Positions 7,882 to 17,600 of a stretch of 64,000 nucleotides of DNA are shown piece after piece; the first letter of the stretch is position 1; each line of letters begins with the position of its first letter. Both the position numbers and the translations under genes were made by a program. The stretch lies in NCBI GenBank assembly GCA_007119035.1, contig SKQL01000005.1:1-64000 (forward strand). Reading direction: 5' to 3'. This DNA is from Nitriliruptorales bacterium (GTDB taxonomy: Bacteria; Actinomycetota; Nitriliruptoria; Euzebyales; Egibacteraceae). Under the pieces are notes generated by a model. It searched no databases, was not told the DNA's origin, and worked only from the letters and a program-made list of their open reading frames with translations.

Positions 7882-10044
7882 TCAGTGCCCCCGCTCGGAG
7901 GCGACGCCTGAGGTCGTCGTCGTGCCCTGGCCGTTGGCCTCGCCGGTGTCAGAGCCCGCCGCCTCCTGATCGGAGCGGAGCTTCGGGTAGGCGATCCGGG
8001 GGTGGTAAACACCAACGAGCGTCTCGATGAAGCTCTCCTCGACCGCCTTGAGCTCCCGGAACGTGAGGCTTGCCTCGTCGAGTTGGCCGTCCTCGACCCG
8101 GTCGGAGAACAGGCCCTTGACGATCGCCTCGAGGTCGTCGTGGGTGAGGTTCCGGTCGTGCAGTGCCGCGGCCCTGCTCGCGCCCTCGCAGCAGTCTGCG
8201 AGCATGAGCACGGCCATCTCCTTGCTCGAGGGCTTGCGGCCCTTGTACCGGTAGTGATCCTCGTCCACCGAAACGTCGCTCGGCACCGCGTTCGCGGCCT
8301 GCCGGTAGAAGAAGGCGACGAGGGTCGTGCCGTGGTGGCTCGCGATCCCCTCCACGACCTCCGCGGGGAGCCGGGAGCTCCGTGCCATCTCGATGCCGTC
8401 GGTGACGTGGCGCTGGATGATCTCCGCGGACGCCTCCGGGGGGAGGTCGTCGTGGGGATTGGCGACACCGAACTGGTTCTCCACGAAGAAGTAGGGTCGC
8501 CTGACCTTTCCGATGTCGTGATAGAGCGCCGCGACGCTGCCGAGAAGGCTGTCCGCATTGATGGCGCGGCAGGCGCGCTCGACCATGGTCGAGACCATGA
8601 TCGAGTGGTTGTAGCTGCCGAGGGCCTTCTGCTCCAGTTCCCGCAGCAGGGGATGGTTGCGGTCCTGCAGGTCGAGCAGGCTCGTTGCGGTGAGGACGCC
8701 GAAAACCGACTCGAGGAAGGGGAGGCTTCCGTTGACGATGACCGCGGTGATGACCCCGTTGAGCAACCCCGCGGCCGCCGCGAGCAGGATCGGGCCCTCG
8801 AAGACGGCGGCGAGGGCTGCGGCGAGGACGATGTAGATCAATGTGGACCGCCATGCGGCCTTGCGGAGGTCTCCCCGGGCCGAGAGGCGCGAGACGAGCG
8901 GGATGCTCGCGAGCGACGCGAGCGCGGTGAAGACGATCAGGCCGGTCTCGTTCGGAGCGGTGAAGGCCACCAGCGCCGCCATGGGCACCGTGGCGAGGAC
9001 CCCGGTCGGAGGGTCGAACAGGATGGTCGCGAGCATCGCCACCGCGCCTGCGGGCAGCACGTACATCCATCCCGACATCGGGTTGGGCGCGAGGAGGGAG
9101 ACGGCCTCGACGCTGACCGCGAAGATCACGAACAGCACGGCGAGCAGGAGCAGCTGGCGGGGTGAGGCCCAGACCCGCTTCCGGTAGGCGCGGAGGTAGA
9201 AGGCCACCGCCGCGGTCGCGGCGAGTGCGAGGCCCACCGCCCGCGCAAGCCACTGCCCCGGCGCGGCGCCCTCCAGGCCGCGGGAGCGCAGGGCCTGCAT
9301 CTGGATCTCGTCGACCTCCTCGCCCGCGGTGACGATCGGGCTGCTTCCCCCGACGAACGAGCGCCGGATCTCGTCCACCTCTGACGCGGCCTCCTCCCTG
9401 GCCTGCTCGGTGGCGGCCTCATCGACTCTCACGGTGGGGCGAGCGGTCCCTCGGATGATCGGCGCGACGATCTCCTCCCCGACCCCCTGGGGGAACGTGC
9501 GAACCGCCAACTCGCTCGAGAGGCTGCGGTCCACGACCCCGTCGACCTCGTCCTCGGAGATCTCCTCACGTGCGATCTGCTGCGCGATCTCGACGGTGTC
9601 GTCGCGCACCTGGTTCAGCTCCTCCTCGGAGAGGGCTACGAGCAGCCGCAGCCCGTCCTGGCCGAGGAAGTCGATGCGGTCGGAGAGGGCGGAGAACTGC
9701 TCCTGCCTCGTGGGGGAGCGCCCGTCGTCGCTCGGCTCCCTTGCGGCGGCGACCCTCGCGAACACGTCGCGCACGTCCTGCACCACATCGCGCCGGGCAT
9801 CCTCGTCGTCGACCAGGACCGGCTCCACCGCGTCCGCGGCCGAGCGGCGCTCGCGCTCGGTGGCCTCGGGGTCGGTGATCTGGATGAGGTCGGGGCTGAT
9901 GACCGTCCGTGGCGAGGGCTCGCCCTCACGGATCGGCGTGTCCTCGAGGAAGGCGGAGATGCTCATCACCGCGGGGGCGACCGCGATGACGAGGACCAGC
10001 GCCGCCAGGCGCTGGAGCCATCCCGTTCCGCTGATCGGTGACAA
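7882..10044 (-). CDS. 7TM-HD family phosphohydrolase (PgpH-like)
   Basis: Extracellular N-terminal region, multiple TM segments, HD domain (RACRAINADSLLGSVAALYHDIGKVRRPYFFVENQ; SHHGTTLVAFFY). Confidence 0.88.
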   Translation of the reverse strand: MSPISGTGWLQRLAALVLVIAVAPAVMSISAFLEDTPIREGEPSPRTVISPDLIQITDPEATERERRSAADAVEPVLVDDEDARRDVVQDVRDVFARVAAAREPSDDGRSPTRQEQFSALSDRIDFLGQDGLRLLVALSEEELNQVRDDTVEIAQQIAREEISEDEVDGVVDRSLSSELAVRTFPQGVGEEIVAPIIRGTARPTVRVDEAATEQAREEAASEVDEIRRSFVGGSSPIVTAGEEVDEIQMQALRSRGLEGAAPGQWLARAVGLALAATAAVAFYLRAYRKRVWASPRQLLLLAVLFVIFAVSVEAVSLLAPNPMSGWMYVLPAGAVAMLATILFDPPTGVLATVPMAALVAFTAPNETGLIVFTALASLASIPLVSRLSARGDLRKAAWRSTLIYIVLAAALAAVFEGPILLAAAAGLLNGVITAVIVNGSLPFLESVFGVLTATSLLDLQDRNHPLLRELEQKALGSYNHSIMVSTMVERACRAINADSLLGSVAALYHDIGKVRRPYFFVENQFGVANPHDDLPPEASAEIIQRHVTDGIEMARSSRLPAEVVEGIASHHGTTLVAFFYRQAANAVPSDVSVDEDHYRYKGRKPSSKEMAVLMLADCCEGASRAAALHDRNLTHDDLEAIVKGLFSDRVEDGQLDEASLTFRELKAVEESFIETLVGVYHPRIAYPKLRSDQEAAGSDTGEANGQGTTTTSGVASERGH

Positions 10045-10189
10045 ATGGCGCTCTTCTCAAGCTTGGCGTGATGGGGAGGGGACGCGGAGGTCGGTCAAGG
10101 CTGTGGACACCTCCCGGCTTCAGGGTGGTCCAACGAACGTTACACCGAAGCGGTCCGCCGATCCGCGATCTGGGAATTCGTCTGAGCCG

Positions 10190-10579
10190 CTACATGCCCG
10201 CACCGGTCATCCACGCCCGTGCGGTCAGGCCGAACAGGACCAGCCCCGTGAGCGCGAAGACCGTGTAGGGATCATAACGTCCCTCTCTACTCCATTTGTG
10301 CGAATAGAAGAGGACGATGACCGGGAAGACGATCCCGTAGAGGATGTGGAAGATGTTGTCGAACCAGTTGGACCCCGCCGGCAGGCGCCCGAGAGCGAGG
10401 AGCACGACCCCCACGAGCAACTGGATCATCAGGAGTATCTGCGCGACGGAGACAGCTCGCCAGAAGGTCGGGGTCTCATCGAAGCGCAGGAAGCGCAGGG
10501 CGAGCGACCAGCCCCCTACGACAGCCCAGGAGCCGACGATCGCGTAGCCGACCCAGTAGTGGATTAGGGTGAAGGACAT
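10190..10579 (-). CDS. Four-TM membrane protein, unknown function
   Basis: 129 aa, four hydrophobic segments, divergent from the ABC-F gene. Confidence 0.65.
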   Translation of the reverse strand: MSFTLIHYWVGYAIVGSWAVVGGWSLALRFLRFDETPTFWRAVSVAQILLMIQLLVGVVLLALGRLPAGSNWFDNIFHILYGIVFPVIVLFYSHKWSREGRYDPYTVFALTGLVLFGLTARAWMTGAGM

Positions 10580-10587
10580 AGCGCCTC

Positions 10588-10603
10588 ATGGTAGCGCTAG
10601 GCT
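10588..10603. promoter_or_regulatory. Overlapping divergent -10 elements (TACCAT minus, TAGGCT plus)
   Basis: TACCAT on minus at 10588-10593, 8 nt from the minus ATG; TAGGCT on plus at 10598-10603, 7 nt from ATG 10611. Confidence 0.45.
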
Positions 10604-10610
10604 TCCGGGA

Positions 10611-12542
10611 ATGATCACGCTCTCCTCGGTGGGCGCGGCGCACGGGCTCCGCGTCCTTCTCAGTGACGTCTCCCTCCAGATCGTGGCCGGTCGCCGGATC
10701 GGCCTGGTGGGACCCAACGGCGCGGGCAAGACCACCCTCCTGCACATGATCGCAGGCGAGCGGGCCGCCGACGAGGGCGAGGTGAACCGTGCAAAGGGGA
10801 CACGCGTCGGTTACCTCCGCCAGGACGTCGCGGAGACACGTGGGCGAAGCGTGTTGGACGAGGTCCTCGGTGCCGCCGACGAAGTGCAGGCCCTCGAGCG
10901 ACGCCTACGCGAGCTCGAGGCCCGTATCGGAGCTGACGACGCGGACGGTGATGCCCTGCTCGAGGAGTACGGCGAGGTCCAGGAGCGCTATGAGCAGCTC
11001 GGGGGCTACGAGCTCGAGTCACGCGCCAAGAAGGTGCTGGCGGGACTCGGTTTCGCCGAGGACCAGATGCAACGGGACGTGGGGACCTTCAGCGGGGGCT
11101 GGATGATGCGCATCGCGCTCGCGCGACTGCTCCTGTCCGCTCCGGACGTCCTGCTCCTCGACGAGCCCACTAACCACCTCGATCTCGAGAGCGTCGAATG
11201 GCTCGAGACATTCCTCGCCTCCTATGAGGGCGCGGTGCTGATCGTGAGCCACGACAGGGACTTCCTCAACGCGACGTGCAACCGGATAGCCGAGCTCGAC
11301 GGGGGGTCGATCACCGAGTACGTGGGCGACTACGCCTCCTTCGTCGAGCAACGGGAGCTCCGGCTGGAGCAGCTGCGAGCGGCATCGCGCAATCAGCAGC
11401 GGAAGATCTCCCAGGAGGAGCGCTTCATCGAGCGGTTCCGCTACAAGGCGTCCAAGGCCAGCCAGGTGCAGAGCCGGATCAAGAAGCTCGAGCGGACGGA
11501 GCGCATCGAGGAGCCCGACGACCGGCGCAAGACGATGTCCTTCCGCTTCCCCGAGCCGCCGCGCTCAGGCCGGGACGTGGTACACCTCGAGGGGGTGGCC
11601 AAGCATTACGGCGACCACACCGTGTACGAGGGCCTCGATCTCGTCCTGGAGCGTGGCCAGAAGATCGTCCTCGTCGGGCCCAACGGCGCGGGCAAGTCGA
11701 CGCTGCTCAAGCTCATCGCCGGAGCCGTCGAGGCCGACGGCGGCGAGCTGCGCTACGGCCACAACGTGCGGTTGGCCTACTACACGCAGCACGCCCTGGA
11801 CCAGCTCGATCCCTCGAAGACCGCGCTCGACGAGGTCGCCGCCACCGTGGAGACGTCGAAGGTCAACCCACGCGGGGTGCTCGGCGCGTTCCTCTTCTCC
11901 GGCGAGGACGCGGAGAAGAGCGTCAGCGTGCTGTCGGGCGGTGAGAAGGCCCGGCTGGCGCTCGCGAAGTTGATGGCCGATCCGGCTAACCTGCTGTGCA
12001 TGGACGAGCCCACCAACCACCTCGACGTCGCGAGCCGGGACATCGTGGAGGACGCGCTCGTCTCCTTTCCCGGGACGGTCGTCCTGATCACCCATGATCG
12101 CCACCTGATCCGCTCGGTGGCCGACACCATCATCGAGGTGCGCGATGGCCGGGCGACCGTGCACCCGGGCGACTACGAGAGCTATCTGTACCGCGCCGCG
12201 AAGGCGGCGGGCAGCGCTCCTGCGGTAGCGGACGCCTCCCGCCCCGCCGCCGGCGGCTCGGAGAAGCGGGTGGAGGCGGAGAGCCGCAATCGCCGGCACC
12301 GGGAGACCAAGGAGCTGCGCAAGCGGCTCGAGCGGGTGACCGATGAGCTCGGTCGTGCGGAGGGGGAGATCGCGGAGCTCAATGCGACCCTCGCCGACCC
12401 GACCGTCTACGAGAACCCGGAGCGGGTCAAGGAGCTTCTGGCGCGCCACTCCCACCTCAAGGACCGCTCGTCCGAGCTGATGGGCGAATGGGAGACCCTC
12501 GAGACGGCGCTGGAGGAGGCCACGAGCAAGGCTGCCTCCTAG
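10611..12542 (+). CDS. ABC-F family ATP-binding protein
   Basis: Two ABC domains (GLVGPNGAGKTTLL, FSGGWMMRIALARLLL; VLVGPNGAGKSTLL, LSGGEKARLALAKLM) with linker and C-terminal coiled coil. Confidence 0.93.
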   Translation: MITLSSVGAAHGLRVLLSDVSLQIVAGRRIGLVGPNGAGKTTLLHMIAGERAADEGEVNRAKGTRVGYLRQDVAETRGRSVLDEVLGAADEVQALERRLRELEARIGADDADGDALLEEYGEVQERYEQLGGYELESRAKKVLAGLGFAEDQMQRDVGTFSGGWMMRIALARLLLSAPDVLLLDEPTNHLDLESVEWLETFLASYEGAVLIVSHDRDFLNATCNRIAELDGGSITEYVGDYASFVEQRELRLEQLRAASRNQQRKISQEERFIERFRYKASKASQVQSRIKKLERTERIEEPDDRRKTMSFRFPEPPRSGRDVVHLEGVAKHYGDHTVYEGLDLVLERGQKIVLVGPNGAGKSTLLKLIAGAVEADGGELRYGHNVRLAYYTQHALDQLDPSKTALDEVAATVETSKVNPRGVLGAFLFSGEDAEKSVSVLSGGEKARLALAKLMADPANLLCMDEPTNHLDVASRDIVEDALVSFPGTVVLITHDRHLIRSVADTIIEVRDGRATVHPGDYESYLYRAAKAAGSAPAVADASRPAAGGSEKRVEAESRNRRHRETKELRKRLERVTDELGRAEGEIAELNATLADPTVYENPERVKELLARHSHLKDRSSELMGEWETLETALEEATSKAAS

Positions 12543-12581
12543 CACCACCGTCTCGAGCGCCGCGGTGGCATCCTGGCCAGC

Positions 12582-14516
12582 ATGAACCCCGCTTTCGGCT
12601 CGCCGCGCTTCGGTGGCGGCAGCCCGATGCTCCCCGGCATCGGCCGCGTCGCTCACGGTCAGGAGCTGCCGGCGGGGACGAAGCTGCCCAAGGGGCTGGT
12701 CAAGCGCGTCTGGCGCGAGTTCGCGCGGCCCTACCGCGGACGCCTCATCTGGCTTCTCGTCGCGATTGCGGGGGCAAGCGCGTTGACGGTGGCCCCCGCG
12801 CGGGTCATCGGTGAGATCGTTGATGTGATCGAGGGCTCGGGCCTCCAGGAGGGGGCCGCAGGACGCCTGGACGTGCTCGTCGTCATCCTCGTGGTCATCG
12901 CCCTCGGCGCCGCGGCCTTCTCCCTCTGGCAGCGCTACCTCTCCTCCTGGATCGGGGAGCGGCTCATCTACGACCTGCGCCGACAGGTGTTCGACCACGT
13001 GCAGCGCATGCCCGTGGCCTTCTTCACCCGGACACAGACGGGCGCGCTCATCAGCCGCCTCAACAACGACGTCATCGGCGCCCAGCGCGCGTTGACGGGG
13101 ACCTTCGGGACGCTGGCCGCGAACGTGGTGCAGACCGTGGTGGCGGTCGGGTTGATGCTGCGCATCAGCCCGATGCTCACTTTGCTCGTGCTGAGCGTGC
13201 TCCCCGTGTTCGTCGTGATCGCCCGGTACGTGGGCGCGAAGCTGCAGGAGCTCACCCGGCAGTCGATGGAGCTGAACGCGGAGATGAGCACGCAGATGAC
13301 GGAGCGGCTCAACGTCGCGGGCGCACTCCTCGTCAAGCTCTTCGGCCGCCCCGGCCAGGAGGCCGAGGCATTCGCCGACGACGCGCGTGCGGTCGCAGAC
13401 ATCGGCGTGCGCACGGCGGTGGTGGGGCGGCTGTTCTTCGCGACGCTCACGTTGCTCGGCGCGCTCGGGACCGCGCTTGCGTACTGGGTCGGGGGTCGGG
13501 GGGTGCTGGGCGGTACGTTCACCGCGGGGCAGGTGGTCGAGTTCGGCATTCTCGTGACCGCCGCCTACGCGCCCCTGGCCGCGTTGTCGAACGCGCCCGT
13601 GGAGATCCTGACCGCCCTCGTGAGCTTCGACCGGGTCTTCGAGATACTCGACCTGCGTCGGCCCATCGACGACGGCGACACGGTGCTCGGTTCCGAGGAG
13701 CCGCTGCGTGGGGAGGTCGCCTTCGAGGGCGTCTCCTTCGCCTACCCATCGGCCGCCGACTCCTCACTCGCCTCCCTGGAGCGGGGCTTCTCACAAGTCC
13801 TCGACGCCGAGCGGGGCCCACCTGTCCTCACCGATGTCTCGTTCGTCGTCGGCGCGGGCGAGACGGTGGCGCTCGTAGGCCCCTCGGGCTCGGGGAAGAC
13901 GACGATCTGCAACCTCGTCCCTCGCCTGTACGACGCCGACGAGGGCCGCGTGCGCGTCGACGGGCACGACGTGCGCAACCTCACACTCCCGAGCCTTGCC
14001 GCCGCGATCGGGGTGGTTACCCAGGACGCCCACCTGTTCCACGACACCGTCTACGAGAACCTGCGCTACGCGAAGCCGGAGGCGACCGATGCGGAGATCG
14101 AGGCCGCCTGCCGGGCGGCGCAGATACATGACGTCATCGAGGGGCTGCCCCAGGGCTACGAGACGCTGGTCGGGGAGCGGGGCTACCGGATGTCGGGAGG
14201 CGAGAAGCAGCGGATCGCGCTTGCGAGGGTCTTCCTGAAGGACCCGTGCATCGTCGTCCTCGACGAGGCCACCGCGCACCTCGACAGCGAGTCCGAGGCC
14301 GCGGTCCAGCGGGCGCTCGGCAAGGCTCTCGCCGGCAGGACCTCCCTGGTGATCGCCCACCGGCTGTCCACTGTGGTGGGCGCGGACCGGATCCTCGTGA
14401 TCGACGGGGGCAGGATCGTGCAGCGCGGTCGCCACGAGGAGCTGGTCCGCGCAGAGGGCCTCTACGCGGAGTTGTACCGCACCCAGTTCGCCCAGGGCGC
14501 GCAAGCTCAAGGATGA
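12582..14516 (+). CDS. ABC exporter with fused TM and ATPase domains
   Basis: TM region, ALVGPSGSGKTTICNLVPRLYD, YRMSGGEKQRIALARVFLKDPCIVVLDEATAHLDSES. Confidence 0.93.
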   Translation: MNPAFGSPRFGGGSPMLPGIGRVAHGQELPAGTKLPKGLVKRVWREFARPYRGRLIWLLVAIAGASALTVAPARVIGEIVDVIEGSGLQEGAAGRLDVLVVILVVIALGAAAFSLWQRYLSSWIGERLIYDLRRQVFDHVQRMPVAFFTRTQTGALISRLNNDVIGAQRALTGTFGTLAANVVQTVVAVGLMLRISPMLTLLVLSVLPVFVVIARYVGAKLQELTRQSMELNAEMSTQMTERLNVAGALLVKLFGRPGQEAEAFADDARAVADIGVRTAVVGRLFFATLTLLGALGTALAYWVGGRGVLGGTFTAGQVVEFGILVTAAYAPLAALSNAPVEILTALVSFDRVFEILDLRRPIDDGDTVLGSEEPLRGEVAFEGVSFAYPSAADSSLASLERGFSQVLDAERGPPVLTDVSFVVGAGETVALVGPSGSGKTTICNLVPRLYDADEGRVRVDGHDVRNLTLPSLAAAIGVVTQDAHLFHDTVYENLRYAKPEATDAEIEAACRAAQIHDVIEGLPQGYETLVGERGYRMSGGEKQRIALARVFLKDPCIVVLDEATAHLDSESEAAVQRALGKALAGRTSLVIAHRLSTVVGADRILVIDGGRIVQRGRHEELVRAEGLYAELYRTQFAQGAQAQG

Positions 14517-14597
14517 GGCACGGGGTCCCACGTCCACGGTCCTGTGCCCGGGTGGAGGAACGTCCGATGTGTCGTTAGACTTCCTGGTGCACGAGCG

Positions 14598-14631
14598 ACG
14601 GCGCTCCGCGGATTCGCGGGCGCCGTTTTTT
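14598..14631 (+). terminator. Intrinsic terminator-like hairpin with T6 tract, 13 nt before the gltB start
   Basis: ACGGCGC-T-CCGCG-GATT-CGCGG-GCGCCGT followed by T tract. Confidence 0.75.
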
Positions 14632-14644
14632 CGTCCCAGACCAG

Positions 14645-17600
14645 ATGTCCCAGCTGGAGCCGCACATGACAGTCGACCTCTCCGACGTCCGCTACGACCG
14701 CGATGCCTGTGGGATCGGCTTCGTCGCCGAGTCCGACGGGCACCCGAGCCACCGCATCCTCGGCGCGGCACTCGAAGGGTTGTGTGGGGTGCGCCACCGT
14801 GGCGCGGTGGCGGCGGACGCGAAGACCGGAGACGGCGCGGGCCTGCTTCTGCCTCTGCCACGCCGATTCCTCGCGGCGGACCTCGACGCGCGCGGCGTGG
14901 CCGTGGACCCCGATCGCCTCGGTGTGGCGATGTGCTTCCTCGATCCCTACGAGGTGGAGCAGGCGGCGGGACGTGAGCACGTCGAGGCGGGGCTCGCCAC
15001 GCAGGGGCTGGAGTTGCTCGCGTGGCGCGAGGTGCCGGTGGATCCCGGTGCGCTCGGGGACGAGGCACGGGCCTGCATGCCCGCTATCGACCAGGCCCTC
15101 TACACGTGGAGCGCGGACCTCGACGGCGATGCGGTGGAGCGCCGGTCCTACCTCGCGCGTCGCCACGCGGAGAATGGCTGCCGGGAGTCCTCCACGCGCG
15201 CCTACTTCCCCTCGTGGAGCGGGCGGACCGTCACGTACAAGGCGATGAGCGCGGCCGACCAGCTCGCGGCGTTCTACCCCGACCTCGTGGACAGCACATT
15301 CGAGGCGTGGTTCGGGATCTTCCACCAGCGCTACTCGACCAACACCCTGCCGACTTGGGAGCGTGCGCAGCCGTTCCGTCACCTCTGCCACAACGGCGAG
15401 ATCAACACGATCGCGGGCAACGAGAACCTCATGCGCGCGCGCACGGGCCGCCTCGGCGCGGACTGGCCGGAGCTCGGGCCCGCGGGTGAGAAGCTGTTGG
15501 AGCCGCTGATCGACGCAGGGGACTCCGACTCCGCCAAGCTCGACTCCGTGCTCGAGCTGCTGCTGCGGGGAGGTCGCAGCCTCGATCACGCCATGGCGAT
15601 GCTCGTCCCGCAGGTGTGGGAGGGCAGGCGTGACCTGCATCCCGCCGTGCGCGACTTCTACCGGTATCACGCGGCCCTCGTGGAGCCATGGGACGGCCCG
15701 GCGGGCCTCGTGTACACCGACGGCGAGCGCATCGCGGCGAGCCTCGATCGCAACGGGTTGCGTCCCATGCGCTACGCGGTGTGCTCGGACGGGCTTGTGG
15801 TGGCCTCCAGCGAGGTCGGCGCCGTACGCACCGCGGGGCACGGGCAGGTGCGTCGCGAGCGTCTCGGGCCGGGGCAGATGCTCGTCATCGACCCGGCTGG
15901 GGGAGGGCTCGTGGAGGACGCCGCGGCCAAGCGGCGCCTGGGCCGGCGGCGCCCCTACGGTGAGTGGTTGCAGACGCATCAGCGAGGCATCGACCGCGGG
16001 ATGCCTGTCGACGAGGGGCCCGCAAGCGACCTGCTCGCACGCCAGGTGGTCGCGGCCTTCACCAAGGAGGAGCAGACCTCCGTGCTCCGGCCGCTCGCAA
16101 GCGATGGCAAGGAGCCCGTCTCCTCCATGGGCGACGACACGCCCCTCGCGCTGCTGTCCCCGCTCCGGCGCCCTGTCTACACCCACCTGAAGCAACGTTT
16201 CGCGCAGGTCACCAACCCCCCGATCGACCACCTCCGCGAGTGGCAGGTGATGAGCCTGCGAACTCAGCTCGGGCCACGGCACCCGATCCTCTCCGAGGAG
16301 CCCGAGGCCGCGCGGCTCGTGGAGCTCGATGGCTTCCTCCTCTACCCGCAGGGCCTGCAGAACCTGATGATCGATCCCCCGATCGACTTGGACGCGGCGG
16401 GGCTCGATGCGACGTTCGCGGTGGCTGACGGGCCTGACGGGCTGCCCACCCGGCTCGCCAGGTTGGGCGACGAGGCCGTCGACGCGGTCCGCGGGGGAAC
16501 GGGGCTGCTCGTCATCAGCGATCGCAGCGTCGACTCGGAGCGCGCCCCCATACCCGCGCTGCTTGCGGTCGGGGCCGTGCACCATCGTCTCGTCGCCGCG
16601 GGACTGCGCACCCAGGCGAGCATCGTCGCGGAGACCGACGACGCGCGTGAGACCCACACGTTCGCCACGCTGCTCGGCTATGGGGCCGACGCCATCTGCC
16701 CGCGGCTCGCCCTCGAGACGATCGCGGAGCTCGCGGACAACGGGCGCCTCGGTCGAGACAGCGGCTCCGCGGGGGAGGCCCAGGAGGCGTTCTTCCACGC
16801 GGTCGCGGACGGCGTGCTGAAGATCATGTCGAAGATGGGGATCTCCACGCTCTACTCCTACCGCTCCGCCCAGATCTTCGAGGCGATCGGGCTCGGCGGC
16901 GACGTGATCGACACCTGCTTGTCTGGCACGCCATCGGAGCTCGGTGGCATTGGGCTGATCGAGCTCGGCGAGGATGTGCTCGCCCGCCACGGGCTCGCGT
17001 TCGGCGAGGAGCCGGCGCTCGCGAGCCCGGGCTTCTACAAGTTCCGCAAGAACGGCGAGTACCACGTCAACAACCCCGAGACGATCGGTGCCCTGCACCG
17101 CACGGTCGGCCTCGAGGGTGACCTCGATCCTCTCACGGGAGAGCAGGGCGCCGAGCTCACCGCCGCTCACCTGCTTGCCCGCGCCACCACCGAGGGGCGC
17201 GCCGACCTCTACGCGGAGTTCTCGCGCCTCGTCGACGAGCGACCGGCCACCGCACCGCGTGACCTGATCGAGACGGTCACCGATCGCACGCCCAAGGACC
17301 TCGACGAGGTCGAGCCCGCCACCGCGATCTGTCAGCGCTTCTTCACCGGTGCCATGTCACTCGGCGCGCTGAGTCCCGAGTCCCACGAGGACCTCGCGAT
17401 CGCCATGAACCTCATCGGCGGCATGTCCAACACCGGCGAGGGCGGCGAGGACCCGAAGCGGTTCGCTACGCGGGGCACCGGCCGGGATCGCAATTCCAGG
17501 GCCAAGCAGGTGGCCTCGGGCCGGTTCGGCGTCACCCCGCAGTACCTCGCCTACGCGGACGAGCTCCAGATCAAGATGGCGCAGGGGTCGAAGCCGGGGG

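Noticed and set aside
8469-8482. GAAC..GTTC palindrome (GAACTGGTTC) as a third SOS box
   Set aside because: Spacer is 2 nt rather than 4 and it lies inside a coding sequence
8002-9165. 387-aa plus-strand ORF opposite the 7TM-HD gene
   Set aside because: Antisense shadow ORF without motifs
14507-17170. 887-aa minus-strand ORF antisense to gltB
   Set aside because: Fully antisense to gltB; composition typical of the antisense frame in high-GC genes
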